A stretch of DNA of 6,894 nucleotides from Gammaproteobacteria bacterium (lineage in GTDB: Bacteria; Pseudomonadota; Gammaproteobacteria; Granulosicoccales; Granulosicoccaceae): contig JAGRHW010000188.1 of the NCBI GenBank assembly GCA_020444765.1, forward strand, positions 1-6,894, read 5' to 3'. This document shows positions 1-5,784 of the stretch, piece after piece. The notes beneath the pieces were generated by a model. The model was given only the letters and a program-made list of their open reading frames with translations, had not been told where the DNA came from and did no database searches. Numbering within the stretch: the stretch's first letter is position 1; every line of letters starts with the position of its first letter. A program made the position numbers and the translations under genes.

Positions 1-546
1 TTTCTCGGCATGTGTACCTTTCTTGCGGTTTCCAAAAAAATTGAAACCGCGCTCGGGCTTGGCATTGCCGTGGTCGTGGTGCAGACCATAACGGTACCGG
101 CCAACAACCTGATCCTGAACTACTTTCTCAAGGAAGACGCCCTGAGCTGGATCGGCATCACCGGGGTCGATCTGACATTTGTCGGTTTGATCAGTTATAT
201 CGGCGTGATTGCCGCTATTGTCCAGATTCTGGAAATGTTTCTCGATCGCTATGTGCCAGCCCTGTATAACGCCCTCGGCGTATTCCTGCCGCTGATCACG
301 GTCAATTGCGCTATTCTCGGTGGTTCGCTGTTTATGGTGGAGCGGGATTACGACTTCAGCGAAAGTGTCGTTTACGGCCTGGGCTCAGGCATCGGCTGGG
401 CGCTCGCCATCACCGCACTGGCCGGTATCCGCGAAAAACTGAAATACAGCGATGTCCCTGCCGGACTGCAAGGCCTCGGCATCACGTTTATTACAGTGGG
501 CCTGATGTCACTCGGCTTTATGGCCTTCTCGGGGATTCAGCTCTGA
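1..546 (+). CDS. nqrE: Na+-translocating NADH:quinone oxidoreductase subunit E (5'-truncated)
   Basis: This is an integral inner-membrane subunit of the Na+-NQR pump, which couples NADH oxidation and quinone reduction to sodium export. The reading frame is open from base 1, where it encodes FLG before the first visible Met at base 10. That Met is internal: family members carry about 20 more residues upstream, so the true start lies outside the window. The 181 visible residues are very hydrophobic with several membrane segments. They carry recognisable NqrE stretches such as [32 protein letters not shown] and the C-terminal [11 protein letters not shown]. The two cysteines that in this family help hold the iron centre shared with NqrD are present, at bases 13-15 (GMCTF) and 307-309 (TVNCA). 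The gene ends with TGA, 41 bases before nqrF. By recall there is a four-residue insertion relative to Vibrio NqrE near bases 140-165. Identification is secure. Confidence 0.97.
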   Translation, partial: FLGMCTFLAVSKKIETALGLGIAVVVVQTITVPANNLILNYFLKEDALSWIGITGVDLTFVGLISYIGVIAAIVQILEMFLDRYVPALYNALGVFLPLITVNCAILGGSLFMVERDYDFSESVVYGLGSGIGWALAITALAGIREKLKYSDVPAGLQGLGITFITVGLMSLGFMAFSGIQL

Positions 547-587
547 TACGAGCCTGGCAAAAACACGCGCATTGATGGAATAACAAC

Positions 588-1808
588 ATGATAGAAATAG
601 TTCTCGGTGTAGTCCTGTTTACCGGCATCGTACTGGCCCTGGTTTCGCTCATCCTTTTTGCGCGTTCCAGACTGGTGGCCAGCGGCAACGTGTCGATTCT
701 GGTCAACGAAGAGAAAGAACTCACGGCTCCGGTCGGCGCCAAGTTGCTCGGCGCACTTGCCAACTCCAAACTGTTCGTCTCTTCGGCCTGTGGCGGCGGC
801 GGTACTTGCGGTCAGTGCAAGGTCAAGGTGTTTGAAGGCGGTGGCGCTCTGCTGCCGACCGAGGAAAGCCATATCAACAAGCGCGAAGCGCGCGAAGGCA
901 CCCGGCTTTCCTGCCAGGTGACCGTCAAGCAGGATATGAAAATCCAGGTCGCGGAGGATGTGTTCGGCGTCAAGCAGTGGGAGTGCACCGTCAAGTCGAA
1001 CGATAACGTCGCCACGTTTATCAAACAACTGACCCTGCAGGTTCCGGAAGGCGAAGAAGTACCTTTTCGCGCGGGGGGCTACATCCAGATCGAATGCCCG
1101 CCGCATACGATTCACTACAAGGATTTCAAGATCGCCGAGGAATATCACCCGGACTGGGACAAGTTCAACGTCTGGCGTTATACCTCCAAGGTGGATGAGC
1201 CGGTGGTGCGCGCCTATTCGATGGCGAACTACCCGGAAGAGAAGGACATTATCATGCTCAACGTGCGGATCGCCTCGCCTCCGCCGGGGCGGGACGATAT
1301 TCCTCCGGGCCTGATGTCTTCCTATATCTGGAGTCTGAAGCCGGGTGACAAAGTCAAGATATCCGGACCTTTCGGCGAATTTTTCGCGAAGAAAACCAAT
1401 GCCGAGATGGTCTTTATCGGCGGTGGCGCAGGCATGGCCCCGATGCGCTCGCATATTTTCGACCAGCTCAAACGCCTGAAAAGCAAGCGCAAGATCTCTT
1501 TCTGGTACGGCGCCCGTTCCCTGCGGGAAGCCTTTTACGTCGACGAGTTCGACAAGCTGCAGGAAGAAAACGACAACTTCGAATGGCACCTGGCTCTTTC
1601 GGACCCGCTGGAAGAGGATAACTGGACCGGCTATACCGGCTTTATCCACGAAGTCCTGCTGGAAAATTACCTGAAAAATCACCCGGCGCCGGAAGACTGC
1701 GAATTCTATATGTGCGGGCCGCCGATGATGAACTCGGCTGTGATCAATATGCTGAAGGATCTGGGCGTCGAGGATGAGAACATCCTGCTCGATGACTTCG
1801 GTGGTTAG
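588..1808 (+). CDS. nqrF: Na+-translocating NADH:quinone oxidoreductase subunit F
   Basis: NqrF is the electron-input subunit of Na+-NQR. It oxidises NADH at a cytoplasmic FAD domain and passes electrons to a 2Fe-2S centre. The 406-residue product matches the family length (about 407). In order it shows an N-terminal membrane anchor (about residues 2-26) and a ferredoxin-type 2Fe-2S domain (about 34-125) with ligands Cys68, Cys74, Cys77 and Cys109 in the C-x5-C-x2-C...C pattern. These are followed by an FAD-binding domain with RAYSMANYP (208-216) and an NADH-binding domain with [12 protein letters not shown] (278-289) and CGPPMM (376-381). The C-terminus LLDDFGG supplies the aromatic residue expected to stack on the flavin. 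The ATG at 588 has a weak GGAA Shine-Dalgarno at 577-580, seven bases upstream, and lies 41 bases after nqrE, so the two are probably co-transcribed. No key residue is missing. Confidence 0.98.
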   Translation: MIEIVLGVVLFTGIVLALVSLILFARSRLVASGNVSILVNEEKELTAPVGAKLLGALANSKLFVSSACGGGGTCGQCKVKVFEGGGALLPTEESHINKREAREGTRLSCQVTVKQDMKIQVAEDVFGVKQWECTVKSNDNVATFIKQLTLQVPEGEEVPFRAGGYIQIECPPHTIHYKDFKIAEEYHPDWDKFNVWRYTSKVDEPVVRAYSMANYPEEKDIIMLNVRIASPPPGRDDIPPGLMSSYIWSLKPGDKVKISGPFGEFFAKKTNAEMVFIGGGAGMAPMRSHIFDQLKRLKSKRKISFWYGARSLREAFYVDEFDKLQEENDNFEWHLALSDPLEEDNWTGYTGFIHEVLLENYLKNHPAPEDCEFYMCGPPMMNSAVINMLKDLGVEDENILLDDFGG

Positions 1809-2832
1809 ATATGCCGGCCTGCTCCTGCTGTCGGTCGTTCTGGTACTGCTGACAGCCTGTGAGCGGACACCGGAGCCGGTTCGATTCAACGGCTCCACCA
1901 TGGGCACCACCTACCATGTCACCGTCCCTGCCCTGCCCGAAGGCCTGGACATCGAGACCATCCAGTCGAGGTTTGATGAGCTGCTGCAAAACGTCAACGG
2001 TGAAATGTCGACCTATCAACCCGATTCGGTTATCTCTGAATTCAACCGCAGCGAATCGACCGACTGGTTTCCCGTATCGCCCGCTTTTGCGCGCGTGACC
2101 CAGACGGCACTGGAACTCAGCCGCCTGAGCGATGGCGCCTATGATGTGACCGTAGCCCCGCTGATCGAGCTTTGGGGATTCGGGGCAAAGTTTCCCGACA
2201 GCGAGGCCATCCCTGACGACGCATCGATACAACAGGCGCTGGCCCGCACCGGTTTTGAAAAAGTCGAGCTGCAAACCCAACCGTTCGCCATCCGCAAGCA
2301 TTCGGCGAAGGTAACCATGGACCTCTCGTCTATCGCCAAGGGTTACGGCGTGGATGTACTGGCGGCGTATCTCGAATCTGTAGGGATTACTGATTTTCTG
2401 GTGGAAATCGGCGGTGAACTACGCGCCGCAGGCAAAAGTGAGCGTGGCGATGCCTGGCGCATCGCGGTGGAAAAACCGGTCGCCGGCGAGCGCAGCGTGC
2501 AGCGGGTTATCGAATTGCGGGATGTGGGAATCGCCACATCCGGTGACTATCGAAACTATTTTGAAAAAGACGGCAAGCGCTATTCACATATGATCGACGC
2601 CGCGACCGGCAGGCCGGTCACACATCGTCTGGCCTCGGTCACGGTGCTGGCCGATACCGCCATGCTGGCCGATGGCTGGGCAACGACCCTGATGCTGCTC
2701 GGCGAGGAAAAAGGTTATGCTCTGGCAGAAAGGCGCGGCCTGGCGGCTTATTTTATCTATCGCCAGGCAGACGCATTTGAAGTCCGTGAAACCGAAGCCT
2801 TTACGCGGATTACTGGCGAACACGCATCGTAA
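1792..2832 (+). CDS. apbE: FAD:protein FMN transferase (ApbE lipoprotein)
   Basis: ApbE uses FAD and Mg2+ to attach FMN covalently to a threonine of target proteins; here the likely targets are NqrB and NqrC of the adjacent pump. Numbered from ATG 1792 (346 aa), a hydrophobic signal ends in the lipobox LLTAC with Cys23 as the lipidation site, so the enzyme faces the periplasm on a membrane anchor. The ApbE body shows MGTTY (37-41), [12 protein letters not shown] (177-188), EIGGE (205-209), [10 protein letters not shown] (264-273) and a C-terminal metal-site region [12 protein letters not shown] (287-298). The start is uncertain: in-frame ATG 1774 and GTG 1801 are alternatives, and none has a well-spaced Shine-Dalgarno. 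I chose 1792 because it gives a typical lipoprotein signal. It overlaps the nqrF end by 17 bases, which implies translational coupling. Family members also act on other flavoproteins, but the context points to Na+-NQR. Confidence 0.95.
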   Translation: MTSVVRYAGLLLLSVVLVLLTACERTPEPVRFNGSTMGTTYHVTVPALPEGLDIETIQSRFDELLQNVNGEMSTYQPDSVISEFNRSESTDWFPVSPAFARVTQTALELSRLSDGAYDVTVAPLIELWGFGAKFPDSEAIPDDASIQQALARTGFEKVELQTQPFAIRKHSAKVTMDLSSIAKGYGVDVLAAYLESVGITDFLVEIGGELRAAGKSERGDAWRIAVEKPVAGERSVQRVIELRDVGIATSGDYRNYFEKDGKRYSHMIDAATGRPVTHRLASVTVLADTAMLADGWATTLMLLGEEKGYALAERRGLAAYFIYRQADAFEVRETEAFTRITGEHAS

Positions 2833-2836
2833 CGGG

Positions 2837-2848
2837 CTCGGGCCCGAG
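2837..2848. repeat. 12-bp perfect palindrome overlapping the nqrM ribosome-binding site
   Basis: CTCGGGCCCGAG is its own reverse complement. It lies in the 26-base gap between apbE and nqrM. Its right edge shares bases with GAGGT (2846-2850), the best Shine-Dalgarno for nqrM. As an RNA hairpin it could form only about 4 bp around a 4-base loop, so any regulatory role is speculative. Confidence 0.5.
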
Positions 2849-2858
2849 GTAGCAGCTT

Positions 2859-3059
2859 ATGCAGATATTCCTGGCAACACTGGTGATTCTCATTCTCGCG
2901 GTTCTTGGCCTTGCCGCGGGGGTTTTGCTTGGCAACAAACGCCTCAAGGGCAGTTGTGGGGGCCTGAGCGCAATCGGCATTGAAAAAACCTGCGGCTGCG
3001 AAAACCCCTGTGAACGCCGCAAGCAACAGATGGCGGAACAGGCGGGTTCGACGGAATAA
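2859..3059 (+). CDS. nqrM: Na+-NQR maturation protein NqrM (DUF539 family)
   Basis: NqrM is a small membrane protein required to assemble active Na+-NQR, thought to deliver or insert iron for the centre between NqrD and NqrE. The 66-residue product has one N-terminal transmembrane helix (about residues 3-25). A short basic turn NKRLKGS follows, then Cys33, Cys45, Cys47 and Cys51 in the arrangement SCGGL...CGCENPC, and a charged C-terminal tail. As I recall, work on Vibrio NqrM found Cys33 to be the critical one of four conserved cysteines; the same number and position appear here. The ATG at 2859 is supported by GAGGT at 2846-2850, eight bases upstream. The gene lies 26 bases after apbE, the usual position, and is probably the last gene of the nqr transcript. 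Length and cysteine pattern make the call firm. Confidence 0.94.
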   Translation: MQIFLATLVILILAVLGLAAGVLLGNKRLKGSCGGLSAIGIEKTCGCENPCERRKQQMAEQAGSTE

Positions 3060-3130
3060 CGGCGCGTCGAAACGCAAACGTCACCGATAAACGGATAAGT
3101 TCACCAAGAAGCTGGAAATCCGGCTGCAAT

Positions 3131-3144
3131 CGTTATATATAGCG
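3131..3144. promoter_or_regulatory. AT-rich near-palindrome with possible -10 element upstream of the CBS gene
   Basis: CGTTATATATAGCG is symmetric over 14 bases except for one T/G position. It contains TATATA-type hexamers that could serve as a -10 box. No convincing -35 hexamer sits 16-18 bases upstream, so a promoter is only possible. It lies about 90 bases before the CBS gene in the 175-base gap after nqrM. The rest of that gap shows only a short inverted repeat around the nqrM stop codon (TTCGACG at 3047-3053 with CGTCGAA at 3065-3071), which lacks a T-run. Confidence 0.25.
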
Positions 3145-3216
3145 TTCAGTGCCAATAAACCTTGTAATCGATGAGGCTATACCAGCCACAGGAAACAGGG
3201 ATCACCAGCCCGTAGC

Positions 3217-3224
3217 AGGAGAGG
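3217..3224 (+). promoter_or_regulatory. Strong Shine-Dalgarno for the CBS gene
   Basis: AGGAGAGG is the clearest ribosome-binding site in the window. It lies ten bases before ATG 3235 and four before TTG 3229 when measured from the GAGG end; the AGGAG part is seven bases from the TTG. It therefore confirms translation here but does not by itself settle the start codon. Confidence 0.7.
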
Positions 3225-3234
3225 AAATTTGACT

Positions 3235-3633
3235 ATGTTGCACTCACTCATCGTCAGGGACTACATGACCAAGACACTGGTTTCCTTTACACCGGATCAG
3301 GATGTCATCAAGGCAGCGCAGATTCTTGCCACGCGACGTATTGGCGGCGCGCCGGTTGTCAGCGATATCGGGAATCTGGTCGGCATACTGTCCGATACGG
3401 ATTGTATCAAGGCCATGATCAAGCATCAGTTCCATCCAGGCTGGCGTGGCCTGGTGTCGGAGTTTATGTCGTCCGACGTGGAAACCGTTGATCTGGACGA
3501 CAGTATTCTTACGGTCTCGGAGCGGTTTCTCAAACAACGTTACCGCCGCTATCCCGTCATGGAAGACAATCGGCTGGTCGGGCAAATCAGCAGACTGGAT
3601 GTACTGAGGGCGCTGGAGAGCATGGACCACTGA
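3235..3633 (+). CDS. Stand-alone protein with two CBS domains
   Basis: CBS domains pair to bind adenine nucleotides or related ligands and act as sensors of energy or ligand state. This protein has nothing else, so it probably works by binding a partner. From ATG 3235 it has 132 residues. The first CBS motif spans about residues 5-62 (VRDYMTKTLVSF, RRIGGAPVV, LVGILSDTDCIKA). The second spans about 75-128 (VSEFMSSDVETV, RRYPVMEDNRLVGQISRLDVLRA). It has no signal peptide or membrane segment and should be cytoplasmic. A strong purine-rich ribosome site (AGGAGAGG, 3217-3224) fits either ATG 3235 or an in-frame TTG at 3229 with slightly better spacing. I prefer 3235 because similar gammaproteobacterial proteins begin ML-x-S-x-x-VRDYM. 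It follows nqrM by 175 bases and precedes a terminator, so it is likely its own unit. A link to Na+-NQR is suggested only by position. Confidence 0.9.
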   Translation: MLHSLIVRDYMTKTLVSFTPDQDVIKAAQILATRRIGGAPVVSDIGNLVGILSDTDCIKAMIKHQFHPGWRGLVSEFMSSDVETVDLDDSILTVSERFLKQRYRRYPVMEDNRLVGQISRLDVLRALESMDH

Positions 3634-3674
3634 CACCCTGCCCGCTTTTCTGTTTACCCTCCGCCCCGGGAGCT

Positions 3675-3700
3675 GATCGGGATTGTCCCCGATTTGTTTT
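3675..3700 (+). terminator. Probable rho-independent terminator after the CBS gene
   Basis: The stem ATCGGG (3676-3681) pairs with CCCGAT (3688-3693) around a six-base loop. A G-T wobble can extend it by one pair, and it runs straight into TTGTTTT (3694-3700). It lies 42 bases after the CBS stop codon and ends 17 bases before the glycosyltransferase ATG. The stem is short but GC-rich, and the T-rich tail is correctly placed on the + strand. Confidence 0.6.
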
Positions 3701-3717
3701 CCGGCGGCGCTGATTCC

Positions 3718-4566
3718 ATGCCTCGCATAGTCATGACGCTGCTCGTCCGGGACGAGGCGGACATCATCGCTGATAATATTCTCTATCATTCACGAAAAGG
3801 CGTAGATGCCTTTGCCGTCATGGACAACGGTTCGACCGATGGCACACTGGATAGCCTGAGAGCGCTGGCGGACCATGTCGAGATACGCATAATCTCCAAT
3901 CCTGATGGTGTTTATCAGCAGGCCGTCTGGATGACGCAACTTGCCATGCTTGCAAAAAACGAGCTGGGTGCCGATTTTGTGATCAGCAACGACGCCGACG
4001 AGTTCTGGGTTCCCAAAGCGGGCAAAACCTATACCGATTATCTCAGGCAGTCTGATTCCGTTATCACGGTTAAACGAACCAATGCTGTGTTTGACGAACG
4101 GATCCTTGAAAGCAACTATCATTATCTGCAAGCCCGGCATGCCGTGATAAAACCGGTAAACTACAGCAAGCAAGAGCAGTTGCTCGACGATACAGTCTGT
4201 ATGCAGCTGGTGCCGGTCGGCCCGAAAGTGATCGTTAAAAGCCGCGGGCTTAGACGCATCAAGGGCGGAAATCACCGCGCCAAGCACTGGAATTTTTTCG
4301 GGCGACGGATGGAAAACGGTATCAGGGTTATCCACTTTCCGATTCGTTCACGCGAACAGTTTTTTGCCAATATCCGGCACCGGGCGTCCCTGCTGGATCA
4401 GCGGGCCGACATGGGCGTCCATTACAAACGCTGGGTGCGCTACTACCGGGAAGGCCGGCTAGAAGAAGAGTTCGAGCGGATGCTTATTCGTCGTGACGCA
4501 GCGGACTATCTCGAGAAAATCGGTGTTCTGGCGAAGCTTGATCACGATATATCCGTTGCCAAGTGA
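3718..4566 (+). CDS. Glycosyltransferase family 2-like protein (Glyco_tranf_2_4 type)
   Basis: This is a probable cytoplasmic GT-A fold glycosyltransferase that transfers a sugar from a nucleotide-sugar donor; donor and acceptor cannot be read from sequence. From ATG 3718 it has 282 residues. It opens with the strand MPRIVMTLLVRDEADII, where the RDEADI element is typical of this subgroup. MDNGSTDGT (35-43) is the nucleotide-binding loop, and NDADEFW (91-97) contains the DxD-type metal site. A basic C-terminal half follows, with HFPIRSREQF (206-215), a stretch also seen in this subgroup. No signal peptide or transmembrane segment is visible. An in-frame TTG at 3694 could add eight residues, but it falls in the T-tract of the upstream terminator and would add residues before the conserved N-terminus, so I reject it. 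The Shine-Dalgarno is weak. The neighbours are not other glycan genes, apart from the methyltransferase 193 bases downstream. Confidence 0.88.
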   Translation: MPRIVMTLLVRDEADIIADNILYHSRKGVDAFAVMDNGSTDGTLDSLRALADHVEIRIISNPDGVYQQAVWMTQLAMLAKNELGADFVISNDADEFWVPKAGKTYTDYLRQSDSVITVKRTNAVFDERILESNYHYLQARHAVIKPVNYSKQEQLLDDTVCMQLVPVGPKVIVKSRGLRRIKGGNHRAKHWNFFGRRMENGIRVIHFPIRSREQFFANIRHRASLLDQRADMGVHYKRWVRYYREGRLEEEFERMLIRRDAADYLEKIGVLAKLDHDISVAK

Positions 4567-4575
4567 GCATCGGAT

Positions 4576-4617
4576 GAGAGTGTCTGTATAGAAGAATGCT
4601 GTCCGGACACCACTCTC
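4576..4617 (+). repeat. Inverted repeat just after the glycosyltransferase gene
   Basis: GAGAGTG (4576-4582) is the reverse complement of CACTCTC (4611-4617). In an alternative register GTGTCTG (4580-4586) pairs with CGGACAC (4604-4610, one G-T pair), extended by GAGA with TCTC across a three-base bulge. It begins nine bases after the stop codon, which suits transcript termination or 3'-end protection. There is no T-run after it, so it is not a classical intrinsic terminator. Confidence 0.4.
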
Positions 4618-4686
4618 CTGTTAAGCCGACAGAAATGTGACGAACCACACAGTTTTGCCGTTCCTCATCAACCCTGATAGCAGGAC

Positions 4687-4695
4687 TGCTAGGAT
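4687..4695 (+). promoter_or_regulatory. Possible extended -10 promoter for the methyltransferase gene
   Basis: TGCTAGGAT matches the extended -10 form TG-n-TAnnnT and lies 65 bases before ATG 4760. The region 17 bases upstream has no good -35 hexamer, which extended -10 promoters can tolerate. It would explain expression of the methyltransferase separately from the glycosyltransferase. Confidence 0.3.
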
Positions 4696-4696
4696 A

Positions 4697-4750
4697 GGAG
4701 CCGTTTAACGGGAGCATAGCAAGGGAATCGGATTACCCGGCTCCTTCCCT
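4697..4750 (+). repeat. Overlapping inverted repeats in the methyltransferase leader
   Basis: GGAGCC (4697-4702) can pair with GGCTCC (4739-4744), and AGGGAA (4722-4727) can pair with TTCCCT (4745-4750). The second arms are adjacent, so the two stems are interleaved and compete sterically. They lie directly before the methyltransferase start. Each stem is only six pairs and could be chance. Confidence 0.3.
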
Positions 4751-4759
4751 ATCGAGAAA

Positions 4760-5626
4760 ATGCACAGCAAAATCGAGGCGCCAGCATCAATGCAACACCA
4801 ATCTGAAAAGAAGTTTGTCGAATGGAGCGAGTGCATCACACTACGTCACCACAATGTACGTTGCGTGGCCAGACTGCTCAATACACGCAATAACGGCGCG
4901 CTGAAGGGGCTCGATGTCGGCGGTGGCGTCGGCACCTTCGCCTCGCACGTCTGCACCCTGGTCTCCGGCTGCCAGATCACCGTTATCGACAAAAGCTCAC
5001 TGGCCCGTGATGGCTTCGTCGCCAACCCCGGCCTGCGCTTCGAAGAAGCCGACTTCCTCAGCATGGACGAAACCACGCGCTACGACTTCATCATCATGAA
5101 GACCGTGCTGCATCACTTTATCGGCGAAGGTGAAACCGAAACCCGCGCCAACCAGCTCGCCGCACTCGAAAAAGCCCGCCGTCTGCTCAAGCCCGACGGT
5201 TTGCTGTTGATCGAAGAAAATTTTTATGAAGACTTCTTTGGCAAAGATCTGATTGGCCGTTTTATCCTGGCCCTCACCCAACCGCGCCTGCTCGAACCGC
5301 TGATCCGCCGCCTCGGCGCCAATACCGCCGGCGAAGGCGTACGTTTTCGCAGTCTGCACGGCTGGAAAGACCTGTTTGCCGAAAGCGGTCTGGAAATCGA
5401 TACACTGGAAAAATCGCCCACCTGGGGCACCGACTTCCCGCTCTGGCAACGCCTGCCCCTGCTGTGTAAACAACGCTTTCAGGCCGTGCTGAGCCTGCGC
5501 CGCGTCCCGGCATTGGCACTGCAACCCGTGATCGAGCGAACCTGGGGCAAAGTACGCAAAACCGCGGCGGCCATAGCCGCCCTGTCCACGCTGGCGCTGG
5601 TTATTTACCGCGAGGCGGAGGCCTGA
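4760..5626 (+). CDS. Class I SAM-dependent methyltransferase
   Basis: This is a probable methyltransferase that uses S-adenosylmethionine; the acceptor is unknown. From ATG 4760 it has 288 residues. The Rossmann-like core shows motif I LDVGGGVGTF (51-60, a GxGxG loop) and the acidic residue after strand 2 in ITVIDKSS (Asp77). It continues with FEEADFLSMD (94-103), YDFIIMKTVLHHF (108-120, with a His pair after strand 4) and the post-motif LLKPDGLLLIEENF (142-155). The region from about 160 to 265 is a less conserved lid or substrate domain rich in Leu and Arg. A hydrophobic stretch (about 269-283, AAAIAALSTLALVIY) closes the protein and may be a membrane-associating helix. An in-frame ATG at 4790 has a better Shine-Dalgarno (GAGG, 4775-4778, eleven bases upstream) and would give 278 residues with the domain intact, so the start is uncertain. 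No close family is recognised. Confidence 0.87.
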   Translation: MHSKIEAPASMQHQSEKKFVEWSECITLRHHNVRCVARLLNTRNNGALKGLDVGGGVGTFASHVCTLVSGCQITVIDKSSLARDGFVANPGLRFEEADFLSMDETTRYDFIIMKTVLHHFIGEGETETRANQLAALEKARRLLKPDGLLLIEENFYEDFFGKDLIGRFILALTQPRLLEPLIRRLGANTAGEGVRFRSLHGWKDLFAESGLEIDTLEKSPTWGTDFPLWQRLPLLCKQRFQAVLSLRRVPALALQPVIERTWGKVRKTAAAIAALSTLALVIYREAEA

Positions 5627-5679
5627 GCCCCGCACGATTTCAAGTTTCAAGGAACGTTTTTCTTATCCATCGCCCCAAC

Positions 5680-5712
5680 CAGGATGAAGGCTGTCATCCA
5701 GCCTTCATCCTG
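5680..5712. repeat. Perfect 14-bp inverted repeat with 5-base loop
   Basis: CAGGATGAAGGCTG (5680-5693) is the exact reverse complement of CAGCCTTCATCCTG (5699-5712), separated by TCATC. It lies in the 158-base gap between the methyltransferase and the lipoprotein gene. Neither side has an immediate T-run for its transcript, so it is not a standard intrinsic terminator; it could still end transcription, stabilise a 3' end or be a protein-binding site. A -10-like AATAAT (5717-5722) follows it closely. Confidence 0.6.
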
Positions 5713-5784
5713 CTGTAATAATCCATTCATCTGCGTCACCGATCATCTCGCGCTTTACCTCAATCCCCGTTATCGGAGTCTTCT

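Noticed and set aside
537..1910. A 457-codon open frame on the - strand covering all of nqrF
   Set aside because: It is the codon-for-codon complement of nqrF, and it stays open because nqrF avoids TTA, CTA and TCA codons. It has no recognisable domain, and the + strand protein is unmistakable.
1744..2301. A 185-codon open frame on the - strand within apbE
   Set aside because: It is antisense to a clearly conserved gene, with no recognisable protein family; composition explains it.
3046..3072. Inverted repeat around the nqrM stop codon, considered as the nqr operon terminator
   Set aside because: The stem is 7 bp with an 11-base loop and is followed by ACGCAAACG rather than a T-run, so a terminator call is not justified.
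3244..3789. A 181-codon open frame on the - strand spanning the CBS gene and the glycosyltransferase start
   Set aside because: It overlaps two well-supported + strand genes and the terminator and shows no known motif.
4596..4640. A 14-codon open frame (MLSGHHSPVKPTEM) after the glycosyltransferase, considered as a leader peptide
   Set aside because: It has no Shine-Dalgarno, lies inside the inverted repeat, and is too short to separate from chance.
4997..5650. A 217-codon open frame on the - strand within the methyltransferase
   Set aside because: It is antisense to a gene with clear SAM-binding motifs; the predicted protein is Gly/Ala/Gln-rich without a domain.
5641..5661. TTTCAAGTTTCAAGG direct repeat followed by TTTTT, considered as a terminator after the methyltransferase
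   Set aside because: No stable stem precedes the T-run; it is a short tandem similarity only.
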